This document shows, piece by piece, positions 25,779 through 34,193 of a DNA stretch of 51,607 nt. Made by a program: the position numbers and the translations under genes. The notes under the pieces are model-generated. The model worked only from the letters and a program-made list of their open reading frames with translations. It made no database searches and was not told the DNA's origin. Position 1 is the first letter of the stretch; every line of letters begins with the position of its first letter. This DNA comes from Nitrospira sp. SB0677_bin_15 (GTDB lineage: Bacteria > Nitrospirota > Nitrospiria > Nitrospirales > UBA8639): assembly GCA_009842645.1 (NCBI GenBank), contig VYFB01000085.1, positions 1-51,607 on the forward strand. Reading direction: 5' to 3'.

Positions 25779-27530
25779 ATGACGGCCAACAAATCCGACC
25801 TGCGTAAGGGGATTCGCTACCAGCCGGATGAAACGCCGCCGGTGCCGCTGGCTTTCGGGCTGGGGCTGCAACTGGTGGTGCTCTGCATCGCGGGGATTGT
25901 CCTGACCCCGGCGGTTGTCATCCGGGCCGGCGGCGGGAGCGAAAATTTTCTGTCATGGGCCGTGTTTGCCGCGATCCTGGTCAGCGGGACAACCACGCTG
26001 GTCCAGGCGGTCCGGGTTGGCCGGTTCGGCGCGGGGTACGTCCTCCTGATGGGTACCTCCGGGGCTTTCATCGCGGTCTGCGTCGCGGCGCTTGCCGAAG
26101 GCGGACCGGCGATGTTGGCTACCCTGGTCGTGATATCCTCGCTCTTCCAGTTCATCTTTTCCACGTGGTTGTCGCTATTCAGGCGTATTCTGACGCCGTC
26201 CGTCGCCGGCACGGTCATCATGTTGGTGGCGGTCACGGTGATGCCGATCATCTTCGGCATGCTGACGGACGTGCCGGAAGGCGTCCCTGCGCCGGCTGCC
26301 CCGGTCAGCGCCCTCGCCACGATCCTCGTCATTGTGGTGATCGCACTGAAGGCGACCGGCACGTTGCGCCTTTGGGCGCCGGTCATCGGCGTGGCCGTGG
26401 GTTCGGTGGTGGCCGCATTTTTCGGCCTGTACGACGTGGACCGTGTGGCCGAGGCGTCATGGGTCGGACTCCCTGACGGCGCATGGCCGGGCTTTGATCT
26501 GAATTTCGGGCCGGTGTTCTGGGGGCTTCTGCCGGCGTTCGTGTTCGTGACGCTGGTGGGCGCCATTGAAACCGTCGGCGATGCCGTCGCCATTCAGCGC
26601 ATAGCTTGGCGGCGGCCCCGGGCCGTGGATTTCCGGGCGGTGCAAGGGGCCGTGGCCGCGGACGGCCTGGGGAACCTGCTGTCCGGTCTGGCGGGAACCG
26701 TGCCGAATACGACCTATTCCACGAGCGTGTCCGTGGCCGAACTCACCGGCGTCGGCGCCCGTCGCGTGGGGGTGGCTGTGGGGGTCCTGTTCCTCGCGCT
26801 GGCGTTTTTCCCGAAGGGGCTTGCCGTGATCCTGGCGATCCCGGGTCCGGTGGCCTCAGCCTATCTCACCGTGTTGTTGTCCATGCTGTTTGTCGTCGGC
26901 ATGCGAGTGGTCTTCCAGGACGGGATTGACTATCGCAAGGGATTGGTCTGCGGCGTCGCGTTCTGGATCGGCGTCGGCTTCCAGACCGGCGTGATTTTCC
27001 CCGAGTATTTCTCGGAGTTCGCCGGCGGGCTGCTCCAGAATGGGATGACGGCGGGCGGGCTCACGGCCATCCTGATGACCCTGTTCGTAGAGTTGACAGG
27101 ACACCGGCGCAGCCGGATCGAGGTGGCGTTTGACCTGTCGGCCCTGCCGCAGATCAGCGAGTTTCTGCGTGCATTCGCCTCCCGCGCCGGGTGGGACACG
27201 GCAATGGCCGACCGCCTTGACGCCGTGGGCGAAGAGGGGTTGCTGACGCTGCTCCAGGATAAGAACGAAGCCGAACGCGGACAACGGCGCCTGCTGCTGA
27301 TTGCACACGAGGAAGACGGTGGGGCGCACATCGAGTTCATCGCCGCCACCGGCGAGGACAACATTCAGGACCGGATTGCTCTGCTCGGCGCTCGGACTAC
27401 TGGGGATTTCGTCGAGATCGAACAGGAAGTGTCCCTCCGGCTGCTGCGGCACCTCGCATCCTCAGTCCGCCACCAGCAATACCACGACACGGACATTGTG
27501 ACCGTCCGCGTGGACAGGCTTTCCGGTTAA
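25779..27530 (+). CDS. NCS2-family xanthine/uracil permease with degenerate HATPase-like C-terminal extension
   Basis: Multi-TM; GLGNLLSGLAGTVPNTTYSTSVSVAELTGVGARRVG; C-terminal about 140 aa resembles an RsbW-type HATPase fold. Confidence 0.85.
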   Translation: MTANKSDLRKGIRYQPDETPPVPLAFGLGLQLVVLCIAGIVLTPAVVIRAGGGSENFLSWAVFAAILVSGTTTLVQAVRVGRFGAGYVLLMGTSGAFIAVCVAALAEGGPAMLATLVVISSLFQFIFSTWLSLFRRILTPSVAGTVIMLVAVTVMPIIFGMLTDVPEGVPAPAAPVSALATILVIVVIALKATGTLRLWAPVIGVAVGSVVAAFFGLYDVDRVAEASWVGLPDGAWPGFDLNFGPVFWGLLPAFVFVTLVGAIETVGDAVAIQRIAWRRPRAVDFRAVQGAVAADGLGNLLSGLAGTVPNTTYSTSVSVAELTGVGARRVGVAVGVLFLALAFFPKGLAVILAIPGPVASAYLTVLLSMLFVVGMRVVFQDGIDYRKGLVCGVAFWIGVGFQTGVIFPEYFSEFAGGLLQNGMTAGGLTAILMTLFVELTGHRRSRIEVAFDLSALPQISEFLRAFASRAGWDTAMADRLDAVGEEGLLTLLQDKNEAERGQRRLLLIAHEEDGGAHIEFIAATGEDNIQDRIALLGARTTGDFVEIEQEVSLRLLRHLASSVRHQQYHDTDIVTVRVDRLSG

Positions 27531-27994
27531 ACACGCGGCTGTCTTTTCCTCCCATTCTTCCCGATCGCCTTGCTCGTGTCCTTAAAAGGGTTTGTGATGG
27601 TTAACCCTTCGATTTGTTGATCATGCTTCAGGTCTTCGCTGTAGAGGGTATGACAGCCCGCTTCAAGCGCGGCGGCGACGATGAGAGAATCGTAGAAGCT
27701 GAATCGGTAGCGGGTTTGCAGATCGAGGCCGCGTTGATAAAGCGCCCGGGTCGGGTTGACCCGCCAAAGCGGTATCAACGTGTCGTCCAGTATCTGTCTG
27801 GCTTTCTCCGGCGTGGTCTTGAGTTTTCGGATTACGACGTTAATCGTCTCCTGAACAACCTGGTAACTGATGCAACCTGTTTCGTTCGCCAAAGACTCTT
27901 GAACCAGACGAACGGCTCTCCCGCGTTTATGGTCATTGGTTTCATCAAACAAGTAAACGAAAACATTGGTGTCAAGGAAGTGTTCAACGCTCAT
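27527..27994 (-). CDS. vapC: PIN-domain toxin VapC
   Basis: HFLDTNVFVYLFDE...RYRFSFYDSLIVAAALEAGCHTLYSEDLKHDQQIEGLTITNPF. Confidence 0.9.
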   Translation of the reverse strand: MSVEHFLDTNVFVYLFDETNDHKRGRAVRLVQESLANETGCISYQVVQETINVVIRKLKTTPEKARQILDDTLIPLWRVNPTRALYQRGLDLQTRYRFSFYDSLIVAAALEAGCHTLYSEDLKHDQQIEGLTITNPFKDTSKAIGKNGRKRQPRV

Positions 27995-28208
27995 TCATTT
28001 CGTCCCGAGTAAACTTCCGCCCTCCGGTATATAGCTGACCTTGCAGTTCACGAATGGTTCGCATGGCCCGGGCCACCCGCTGTTCATGCCCAACGTAGTC
28101 CTTGAGCCACAACCGAAATTGCTCGTTCAAGGTCGTGCGCTCTTCCATGGCACGGCGACGGGCCGCTTCAATCAGGTTCTCGTCGGCGCTCAGGGTAATG
28201 TTTTTCAT
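27984..28208 (-). CDS. vapB: VapB-like antitoxin
   Basis: MKNITLSADENLIEAARRRAMEERTTLNEQFRLWL; overlaps vapC. Confidence 0.85.
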   Translation of the reverse strand: MKNITLSADENLIEAARRRAMEERTTLNEQFRLWLKDYVGHEQRVARAMRTIRELQGQLYTGGRKFTRDEMNER

Positions 28209-28238
28209 GATCCCCTCCTTCATTTATATCGGCAGCAT

Positions 28239-28255
28239 TACACTGATGCAGTGTA
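28239..28255. promoter_or_regulatory. Candidate VapBC autoregulatory operator TACACTG-ATG-CAGTGTA
   Basis: Perfect 7-bp inverted repeat just upstream of the vapB start (28208). Confidence 0.5.
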
Positions 28256-28363
28256 CACTATGTTCGTGCATATTTAAGCGAAAAACTTCGGACTGCGCGA
28301 TCCTTGACGCACGGATACCAGTGATCAGAGCAGGTACGACACCTCCTTGGAGGAAAGGCACGA

Positions 28364-28522
28364 TCAGGGCTTTATGGCTACGACTTTGCCGTCCTTCCAA
28401 ATATAGATCGGTGTGTTATGCATACGCGCGATTTTCCGGGCGGCTTTGGCAGCCCGACGCAACGCTCGGCCAACGCTACGCGCAAATGCTTGGGTTTCTT
28501 TTTGAGTTTTTATAGGTTTCAT
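28364..28522 (-). CDS. Small basic protein (52 aa), putative partner of the zeta-like kinase; absent from supplied ORF track
   Basis: MKPIKTQKETQAFARSVGRALRRAAKAARKIARMHNTPIYIWKDGKVVAIKP*; ATGA 4-nt overlap with the upstream gene. Confidence 0.65.
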   Translation of the reverse strand: MKPIKTQKETQAFARSVGRALRRAAKAARKIARMHNTPIYIWKDGKVVAIKP

Positions 28523-29049
28523 GGCCCCTTCTCCAAGAGCCGAGGAATTTCCTCGGAATTGTCATACACTGTCCACGTATCGGCTAACGAACGATACACG
28601 GTGTGAAAATTCTTCCAGCCTCGATCAAACCGCCGTAATACTTCATGACGGGGAACATCATGACCACCTTGTCGTACACGCATTGCGATCCGCCGGAGAG
28701 CAACGTGTAGTGAAGGAAGCCAAAGAAAAATTATTTCGATGCGATATCCTGCCCATTTCAAATTCTTGAGCCGTTGCACATAAGTCAGCCCACTCAACGT
28801 GCTTTCAAAAGCAAAGTCCTTCCTTCCATGCGCGAGACGATCCAGTTCTTGTAGTACGAGTCGGCCCGCCGTTCGTTTGGCCAAGTTGGGATCAAGGGGC
28901 GAAAGGCCATTCGCAATGAGGTCAGCGTTTACGAAGTGAACCACACCTGCCTCCATAGGGAGAAATTCTTTTGCAAAGGTGGTCTTGCCCGATCCATTGG
29001 GTCCCGCAATTACAATGCAGCGGGGAGATTTGGTCGTTTGCTTTTTCAC
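28519..29049 (-). CDS. Zeta-toxin-like P-loop kinase
   Basis: CIVIAGPNGSGKTTFAKEFLP...VHFVNADLIANGLSP...DFAFESTLSGLTYVQRL. Confidence 0.85.
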   Translation of the reverse strand: MKKQTTKSPRCIVIAGPNGSGKTTFAKEFLPMEAGVVHFVNADLIANGLSPLDPNLAKRTAGRLVLQELDRLAHGRKDFAFESTLSGLTYVQRLKNLKWAGYRIEIIFLWLPSLHVALRRIAMRVRQGGHDVPRHEVLRRFDRGWKNFHTVYRSLADTWTVYDNSEEIPRLLEKGP

Positions 29050-29374
29050 GTCAGCATTGGCAAAACCCGTGGGGTTTTCCTTTCCTCATTCAAATCTCAG
29101 CAGATTATCCGTCTTTGAGAATGAAAAAGAAAGGCTCAACTTCCTCACCCTCACTCACCCTCACCTTAATCCTCTCCCATCAAGGGAGAGGAGACTGGGA
29201 GAAGAGAATTACCCTCATTTGTGCCTTGCCATGTGGGAGTCTATAATTCTTGTTGATAGTCACCCTCACCCCCTGCTTCCGCAGGGGCAGGCTTAATCCT
29301 CTCCCGTCAAGGGAGAGGAGACTGGGAAAAAGAATATCCCATCAAGGGAGAGGAAAGTATACAGGAGGACGTTC

Positions 29375-29713
29375 ATGAGTTTGGCGGATAAGCAATGTGT
29401 GCCGTGTCGCGGGGGGGTGCCGCCGCTGGAATCGGCGAAGGTGCAGGAGTTGTTGGGCCAATTGGATCAGGGGTGGGCGTTGAATGGCGACGGGCATATC
29501 GAGCGCCTGTACGAATTCAAGGACTTTGCGGAAGCCCTGGACTTTGTGAATAAGGTCGGCGCGATTGCCGAACAGGAGGGGCACCATCCCGACCTGTATT
29601 TGGCGTGGGGCCGGTGCAAAGTGGAAATCTGGACGCATAAGATTCGCGGGCTCACGGAAAGCGATTTTTATCTGGCGGCCAAGGCCGACCGGGTTTTCGC
29701 GGGCCATGGCTGA
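29375..29713 (+). CDS. 4a-hydroxytetrahydrobiopterin dehydratase (pterin-4a-carbinolamine dehydratase)
   Basis: YEFKDFAEALDFVNKVGAIAEQEGHHPDLYLAWGRCKVEIWTHKIRGLTESDFYLAAKAD. Confidence 0.93.
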   Translation: MSLADKQCVPCRGGVPPLESAKVQELLGQLDQGWALNGDGHIERLYEFKDFAEALDFVNKVGAIAEQEGHHPDLYLAWGRCKVEIWTHKIRGLTESDFYLAAKADRVFAGHG

Positions 29714-31661
29714 GTCTCTCATCACGATTCCTCGATTAAAAACGTCGGGGACAGGCTTTCCGTCCACTCAAGCCGGCACCTCGCTCGCGGAGGAACCTTG
29801 GGGCGAACCGGACGGCATACCGCAGGTGGCCCTGGTCACCATGCCGTTCGGGTATTCCAAATTCCCGTCCATTCAACTGGGCACGTTGTCCCGGGTCTTG
29901 AAAAACCACGGCATCGGGTCCAGGAGTTATCACTTCAACCTGCTGTTTGCCCACCGCATCGGAGTCCCGCTCTACGAAGTGCTGTGTGAAAAACGCGGCA
30001 TGATCGGCGAGTGGTTGTTCTCGTCGATTCTCTTCCGCGACAACCCGAAGCACGCCCAATACCCCGACGTCTTCAAGCCCGTGTTCGAGAGTACGGCGCA
30101 GGAAGCCGGATGTTCCACGGGCTATCTGGAAGAGATCGCCCACACCATCGCGCCACAATTTCTCACCGAGACGTTGACCTCGTACGACTGGGGGCAATTC
30201 AGGGTCGTGGGGTTCACGTCCACCTTCGATCAGAACGTGGCCAGCCTGACCCTGGCCAAATTGATCAAGGACCTGTATCCCGACGTTCGCATCGTGTTCG
30301 GCGGGGCCAACTTCGACGGAGAGATGGGCTTGGAACATTTCCGGGCGTTTCCGTGGATCGACTACGTGGTGGTCGGCGAAGGCGAAGCCGTGTTTCCCGG
30401 TCTGGTGAAGAACGTGCTGCGCGGACAAGAAGGCGTGTTCCCCTCCGGGGTGGCCTTTCGCAAAGACGGAGAAATTCAGTTTCAGCCCAACGCGACGCTC
30501 TTTTCCGATTTTACCGAAGTAGGGCCGCCGGATTACGATGACTATTTTGACATGGTGCGAGAACTGGAGGGACAGGGCTCGACCGGGCTGAACCGGATTC
30601 TGCTGTACGAAGGGTCGCGTGGGTGCTGGTGGGGTGAAAAACATCATTGCACGTTTTGCGGGTTGAACGCGCAGTCCATGCAGTTTCGCGCCAAGACCTC
30701 CGATCAGGTGGCCCGGGAAATGGACGGGCTTTCCAGTCGCTATAACACCACGCGCTTCCGGCTCGTCGATAACATCATCGACTTGAAATACATCGACAAT
30801 CTATTCGGCCGGTTCGCCGCGGGTCATTATGACCTGGACGTGTTCATGGAGACCAAGGCCAACCTGACCAAGCAACAGATTCAGACCCTGGCCCAAGGTG
30901 GGGTGAAGTGCATGCAGCCGGGCATTGAAAGTCTGAGCGCCGCGCAGCTCAAGGAGATGGATAAAGGCGTCAGCCCGCTCCAGAACGTCCAGTGCCTGAA
31001 ATGGAGCCGCTATTACAACCTGGATATCAACTGGAACATCCTGCTGGGGTTCCCGCAGGAGACCAACGAGGATTATCAACGCCAGATTGCGCTCATCCCC
31101 TCACTGGTTCACCTGCAACCGCCGGAAAGCACCGGCAAACTGTGGCTGGAACGGTTCAGCCCGTATTTCATGCGTCCCGAAGACTATGGCGTGCGCATTA
31201 CCGGACCGGGCGCGGCGTATGAATACGTGTACGACGCGAGGAAAGTGGACCTGAACAAGATTGCGTATGATTTCGAATATGAGATCGACTGGAACGTGGA
31301 CCCGGCCCTTTATGACCAGTTGTGCAGCCTGGTGCAGGAATGGCGGGCCCGGTATTTCTCGCAGGACCGCCCGTTCCTGTTTTATGCCAAGGCCATGAGT
31401 TACGTGACCGTCTACGACGGCCGAACCGATCAGCCTACGAGCGAACGCTTCGATTGGCCACTCTCATCTGTCATCGAATTTTGCAATGAAACCCCGAAAA
31501 CGCTGGAGCAGATCAGGCGGGCTTCAGCGGACGATCCGGCAGCGGCACTCCCGGCGACTTCCATCGAAGACGCGGTTGCCGGGCTCGTAACCAAACGCAT
31601 TCTGATGGAAGACAAGGGCCGTTACTTTACTCTGGCCCTGCCGGTCAATCCGCACCTGTAG
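29706..31661 (+). CDS. B12-binding radical SAM protein, RiPP maturation rSAM 1 type
   Basis: LLYEGSRGCWWGEKHHCTFCGLNAQSMQFR plus N-terminal B12-binding-like domain VVGFTSTFDQNVASLTLAKLIKDLYPDVRIVFGGANFDGEMG. Confidence 0.85.
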   Translation: MAESLITIPRLKTSGTGFPSTQAGTSLAEEPWGEPDGIPQVALVTMPFGYSKFPSIQLGTLSRVLKNHGIGSRSYHFNLLFAHRIGVPLYEVLCEKRGMIGEWLFSSILFRDNPKHAQYPDVFKPVFESTAQEAGCSTGYLEEIAHTIAPQFLTETLTSYDWGQFRVVGFTSTFDQNVASLTLAKLIKDLYPDVRIVFGGANFDGEMGLEHFRAFPWIDYVVVGEGEAVFPGLVKNVLRGQEGVFPSGVAFRKDGEIQFQPNATLFSDFTEVGPPDYDDYFDMVRELEGQGSTGLNRILLYEGSRGCWWGEKHHCTFCGLNAQSMQFRAKTSDQVAREMDGLSSRYNTTRFRLVDNIIDLKYIDNLFGRFAAGHYDLDVFMETKANLTKQQIQTLAQGGVKCMQPGIESLSAAQLKEMDKGVSPLQNVQCLKWSRYYNLDINWNILLGFPQETNEDYQRQIALIPSLVHLQPPESTGKLWLERFSPYFMRPEDYGVRITGPGAAYEYVYDARKVDLNKIAYDFEYEIDWNVDPALYDQLCSLVQEWRARYFSQDRPFLFYAKAMSYVTVYDGRTDQPTSERFDWPLSSVIEFCNETPKTLEQIRRASADDPAAALPATSIEDAVAGLVTKRILMEDKGRYFTLALPVNPHL

Positions 31662-31695
31662 GAGCGAATACGCCGGAAGCTGAAAAACAGACTTC

Positions 31696-31726
31696 AGGAA
31701 CCTCTAATCGGGGATCAGAGGTTCCT
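31696..31726. repeat. 31-bp palindrome AGGAACCTCTAATCGGGGATCAGAGGTTCCT (internally deleted relative of MITE family A)
   Basis: Same TIR as the 142/169-bp elements, between convergent genes; stop codon of the minus-strand ORF overlaps its edge. Confidence 0.8.
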
Positions 31727-31985
31727 ACGCGGTTCCGCCGGCTTCCGTCGGTCCTTGCGCCAACATTTCCGAAAACCGTTTCCCCACGATGTCGGTGACT
31801 TTTCCCATAATGTCCGTCACCTCTTTCCATTCCTCCGGAGTCAATTCTTCTTTCAGTCTCGGATTGAGCCCCCATTTGGCGCTGACCTGTTGGCCTTCAC
31901 GCTCGACGTGGACCGTCAGAATTTCGGTGTCGAGAGGACCTTTTGATTGAGAGGACGATTTCCGCGATGAGGTTTCGCCTGCCAC
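31725..31985 (-). CDS. Hypothetical protein (86 aa)
   Basis: Complete ORF with hydrophilic composition; DTEILTVHVEREGQQVSAKWGLNPRLKEELTPEEWKEVTDIMGKV. Confidence 0.55.
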   Translation of the reverse strand: MAGETSSRKSSSQSKGPLDTEILTVHVEREGQQVSAKWGLNPRLKEELTPEEWKEVTDIMGKVTDIVGKRFSEMLAQGPTEAGGTA

Positions 31986-32222
31986 AATGTGCGCCTTTCT
32001 GAACGTTCGTCGCTATTGTCGGATTACGCCTGTCCTGAGCGTAGCGTAGCGAAGTCGAAGGGCTACGCTAATCCGACCTACTGTGACGGGTTGTGAGGCC
32101 GAGTGTCAAATGATCCCCACAAGCCCTTGTCTCAAGGTCTTCTCTCCGGTTAGAGTCAGGGGGTTGAGCGATGCTCCCTATGAAGCGTCGCCGCTTCACG
32201 TCTTTATCCAAAGGCCGTTGCG

Positions 32223-32924
32223 ATGAGTGTTGACTGGAAAGAAGTTCTCAAATCCCTCAAAGAAGAGGCCATTCCCAAACGCTGGGACGTGCAGGAATTC
32301 GTCCAAAATTTCTTTAATGGCCTGTTTCTCGTAGTCCCGGTGGCCGTTACCATCTACGTCGTCTTCGTGGTGTTCAATTTCGTCGACGGCTGGCTGAATA
32401 TCCCCATTCCGGGTATCGGGTTTCTCATCACCATCGGCATGCTCGTCCTGATCGGCCGCCTGGCCTCGAACGTGTTCTTTCGCGGGGCCATGGGTTCTCT
32501 GGAAAAAATCCTGACCCGCACGCCCTTTGTCAAATTGGTCTATACGTCGCTCAAGGATCTCATCGAAGCCTTCATGGGTGAAAAAAAGCGTTTCGATCAA
32601 CCTGTCCTCGTCACGCTGACCCCGGGTGGTCACGCAGAAGCGATCGGATTCGTCACGCGCCGGAACCTGGACCTGTTGGGGCTGGAAGACCGGGTCGCCG
32701 TGTACTTTCCGCAATCCTACAACTTTGCCGGCAACCTGCTGGTCGTACCGCGCAATCAGATCCGCCCGCTCCACGCCGACAGCGCAGACATCATGGCCTT
32801 CATTGTCTCGGGCGGGGTCTCGGGCGGTACGGTCAATGGGAAAACCGGCAAAACACCCCCGAGCGGCACCCCGGCGTTACCATCTCCGGTCGAGTCTAAA
32901 AAACCTCCCGATTCGTTTCAATAA
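32223..32924 (+). CDS. DUF502 family membrane protein
   Basis: FNGLFLVVPVAVTIYVVF...IPIPGIGFLITIGMLVLIGRLASN...VKLVYTSLKDLIEAF; YNFAGNLLVVPRNQIRPL. Confidence 0.85.
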   Translation: MSVDWKEVLKSLKEEAIPKRWDVQEFVQNFFNGLFLVVPVAVTIYVVFVVFNFVDGWLNIPIPGIGFLITIGMLVLIGRLASNVFFRGAMGSLEKILTRTPFVKLVYTSLKDLIEAFMGEKKRFDQPVLVTLTPGGHAEAIGFVTRRNLDLLGLEDRVAVYFPQSYNFAGNLLVVPRNQIRPLHADSADIMAFIVSGGVSGGTVNGKTGKTPPSGTPALPSPVESKKPPDSFQ

Positions 32925-33068
32925 CCGATGCCGTGGCGCATTTCTTTGTAGCGGGAGTTGCAAAAACCTGACTGCGTGTTCTAATTTTGACGCGGTGTTT
33001 TCATATAGTAGAATATCCTTATTATTGACGGAGAGACATGATTCTCAGCTTCATTGATCGTTTTCGTT

Positions 33069-34193
33069 ATGATGATCCCATACCCATGTCAGCAAGTATT
33101 TCGCAGGACTTGCAGTCCCCTTTCCCTGATCCTCTGCCTGTTCATCCTTCCGGCATGTAACGAACAGCAAGCCGCACCGCCTCCCTCTGGTCCTCCGCCG
33201 TCGCCGGTCCGCGTCGCCCAGGTTCTGCAACAGGAAGTGAAGCGAACCGTCACCTTGGTCGGAACCGTCGAGCCATGGAAACGAAGCGTCGTGGCCAGCG
33301 AAGTCGAAGGGTTGGTCCGGTCCTTTACGGCTGAAGAAGGCATGAAGGTCAAACGCGGGGACCTGCTGGCCCGGTTGCGCACCAGGACCTTGCAGATCCG
33401 GCTCGATTCAGCCATCGCCATCTATCGAGAGTCCGGCGCCCGCTATGAACGGGCCAAACGGGACCTGAAGCGGGTCCGTGTCCTCTTTAAACGAGAACTC
33501 GTGACCCAGAAAGACTTCGACGACGCCGTGGCCGAGGAAGCGGCGCTGAAAGAGCGCCTGTCACAATTGAATGCCGAAATCCGGCAGGTCAGAGACTCCC
33601 TGAACAAGTCGACGGTCGTCGCGCCGTTCGACGGGTGGATTACGCAGGAATTTACGGAGATTGGGCAGTGGTTGGAAGAAGGCGGGCCGGTCGTCGAGGT
33701 GGTTGACCTGTCGCGCGTGCAAGTTGAAATTCCCCTTCCGGAACGCTACGTGAGCCATATTCAAATCCATGATCCCGTCACCGCCACCTTCGACGGCCTG
33801 CCGGCGTTCGAGGCTCAGGGGCAAGTATTCTCCCTTGTGGCCCAGGCAGATCGAACCGCGAGAACGTTTCCGGTCAAGGTGGAAATTCCGAATCCCGCCC
33901 TGGCGATCAAAAGCGGCATGGTGTCCCGCGTCACGCTCCGGATCGACCGGCCCCATCAAGGGCTCGTGGTCCCGAAGGACGCCCTGGTCCTTCGGGGAGG
34001 CAAAGCGTTTGTGTTTCGCGTGAACGAAGGGACGGTCGATCAAATCCCGGTGACCGCCATCCTGCACGTCGAAGATCTCGTGGAAATCGAAGGGCCGGTC
34101 CAAGCGGGGATGGACGTCGTGGTGGAAGGGAACGAACGCCTGTTCCCCGGTCAACCCGTGCGTATCCTGGAGTCCCCAGACAGCATCCCATGA
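33069..34193 (+). CDS. RND efflux periplasmic adaptor (MFP, lipoprotein)
   Basis: Lipobox LFILPAC; VVASEVEGLVRSFTAEEGMKVKRGDLLARL; barrel/hairpin organisation of HlyD/AcrA family. Confidence 0.9.
   Translation: MMIPYPCQQVFRRTCSPLSLILCLFILPACNEQQAAPPPSGPPPSPVRVAQVLQQEVKRTVTLVGTVEPWKRSVVASEVEGLVRSFTAEEGMKVKRGDLLARLRTRTLQIRLDSAIAIYRESGARYERAKRDLKRVRVLFKRELVTQKDFDDAVAEEAALKERLSQLNAEIRQVRDSLNKSTVVAPFDGWITQEFTEIGQWLEEGGPVVEVVDLSRVQVEIPLPERYVSHIQIHDPVTATFDGLPAFEAQGQVFSLVAQADRTARTFPVKVEIPNPALAIKSGMVSRVTLRIDRPHQGLVVPKDALVLRGGKAFVFRVNEGTVDQIPVTAILHVEDLVEIEGPVQAGMDVVVEGNERLFPGQPVRILESPDSIP

Noticed and set aside
25656-25800. tmRNA 3' end as an integration site for a genomic island
   Set aside because: No integrase gene and no duplicated tmRNA 3' end were found downstream; a terminator and an NCS2 permease follow directly.
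29736-30647. 303-aa minus-strand ORF opposite the radical SAM gene
   Set aside because: Shadow ORF of a clear radical SAM coding frame.
31725-31985. 86-aa protein as a RiPP precursor for the neighbouring radical SAM enzyme
   Set aside because: No leader/core organisation, no Cys/Thr-rich or Gly-Gly motif; composition is that of an ordinary small cytosolic protein and it is convergently transcribed.
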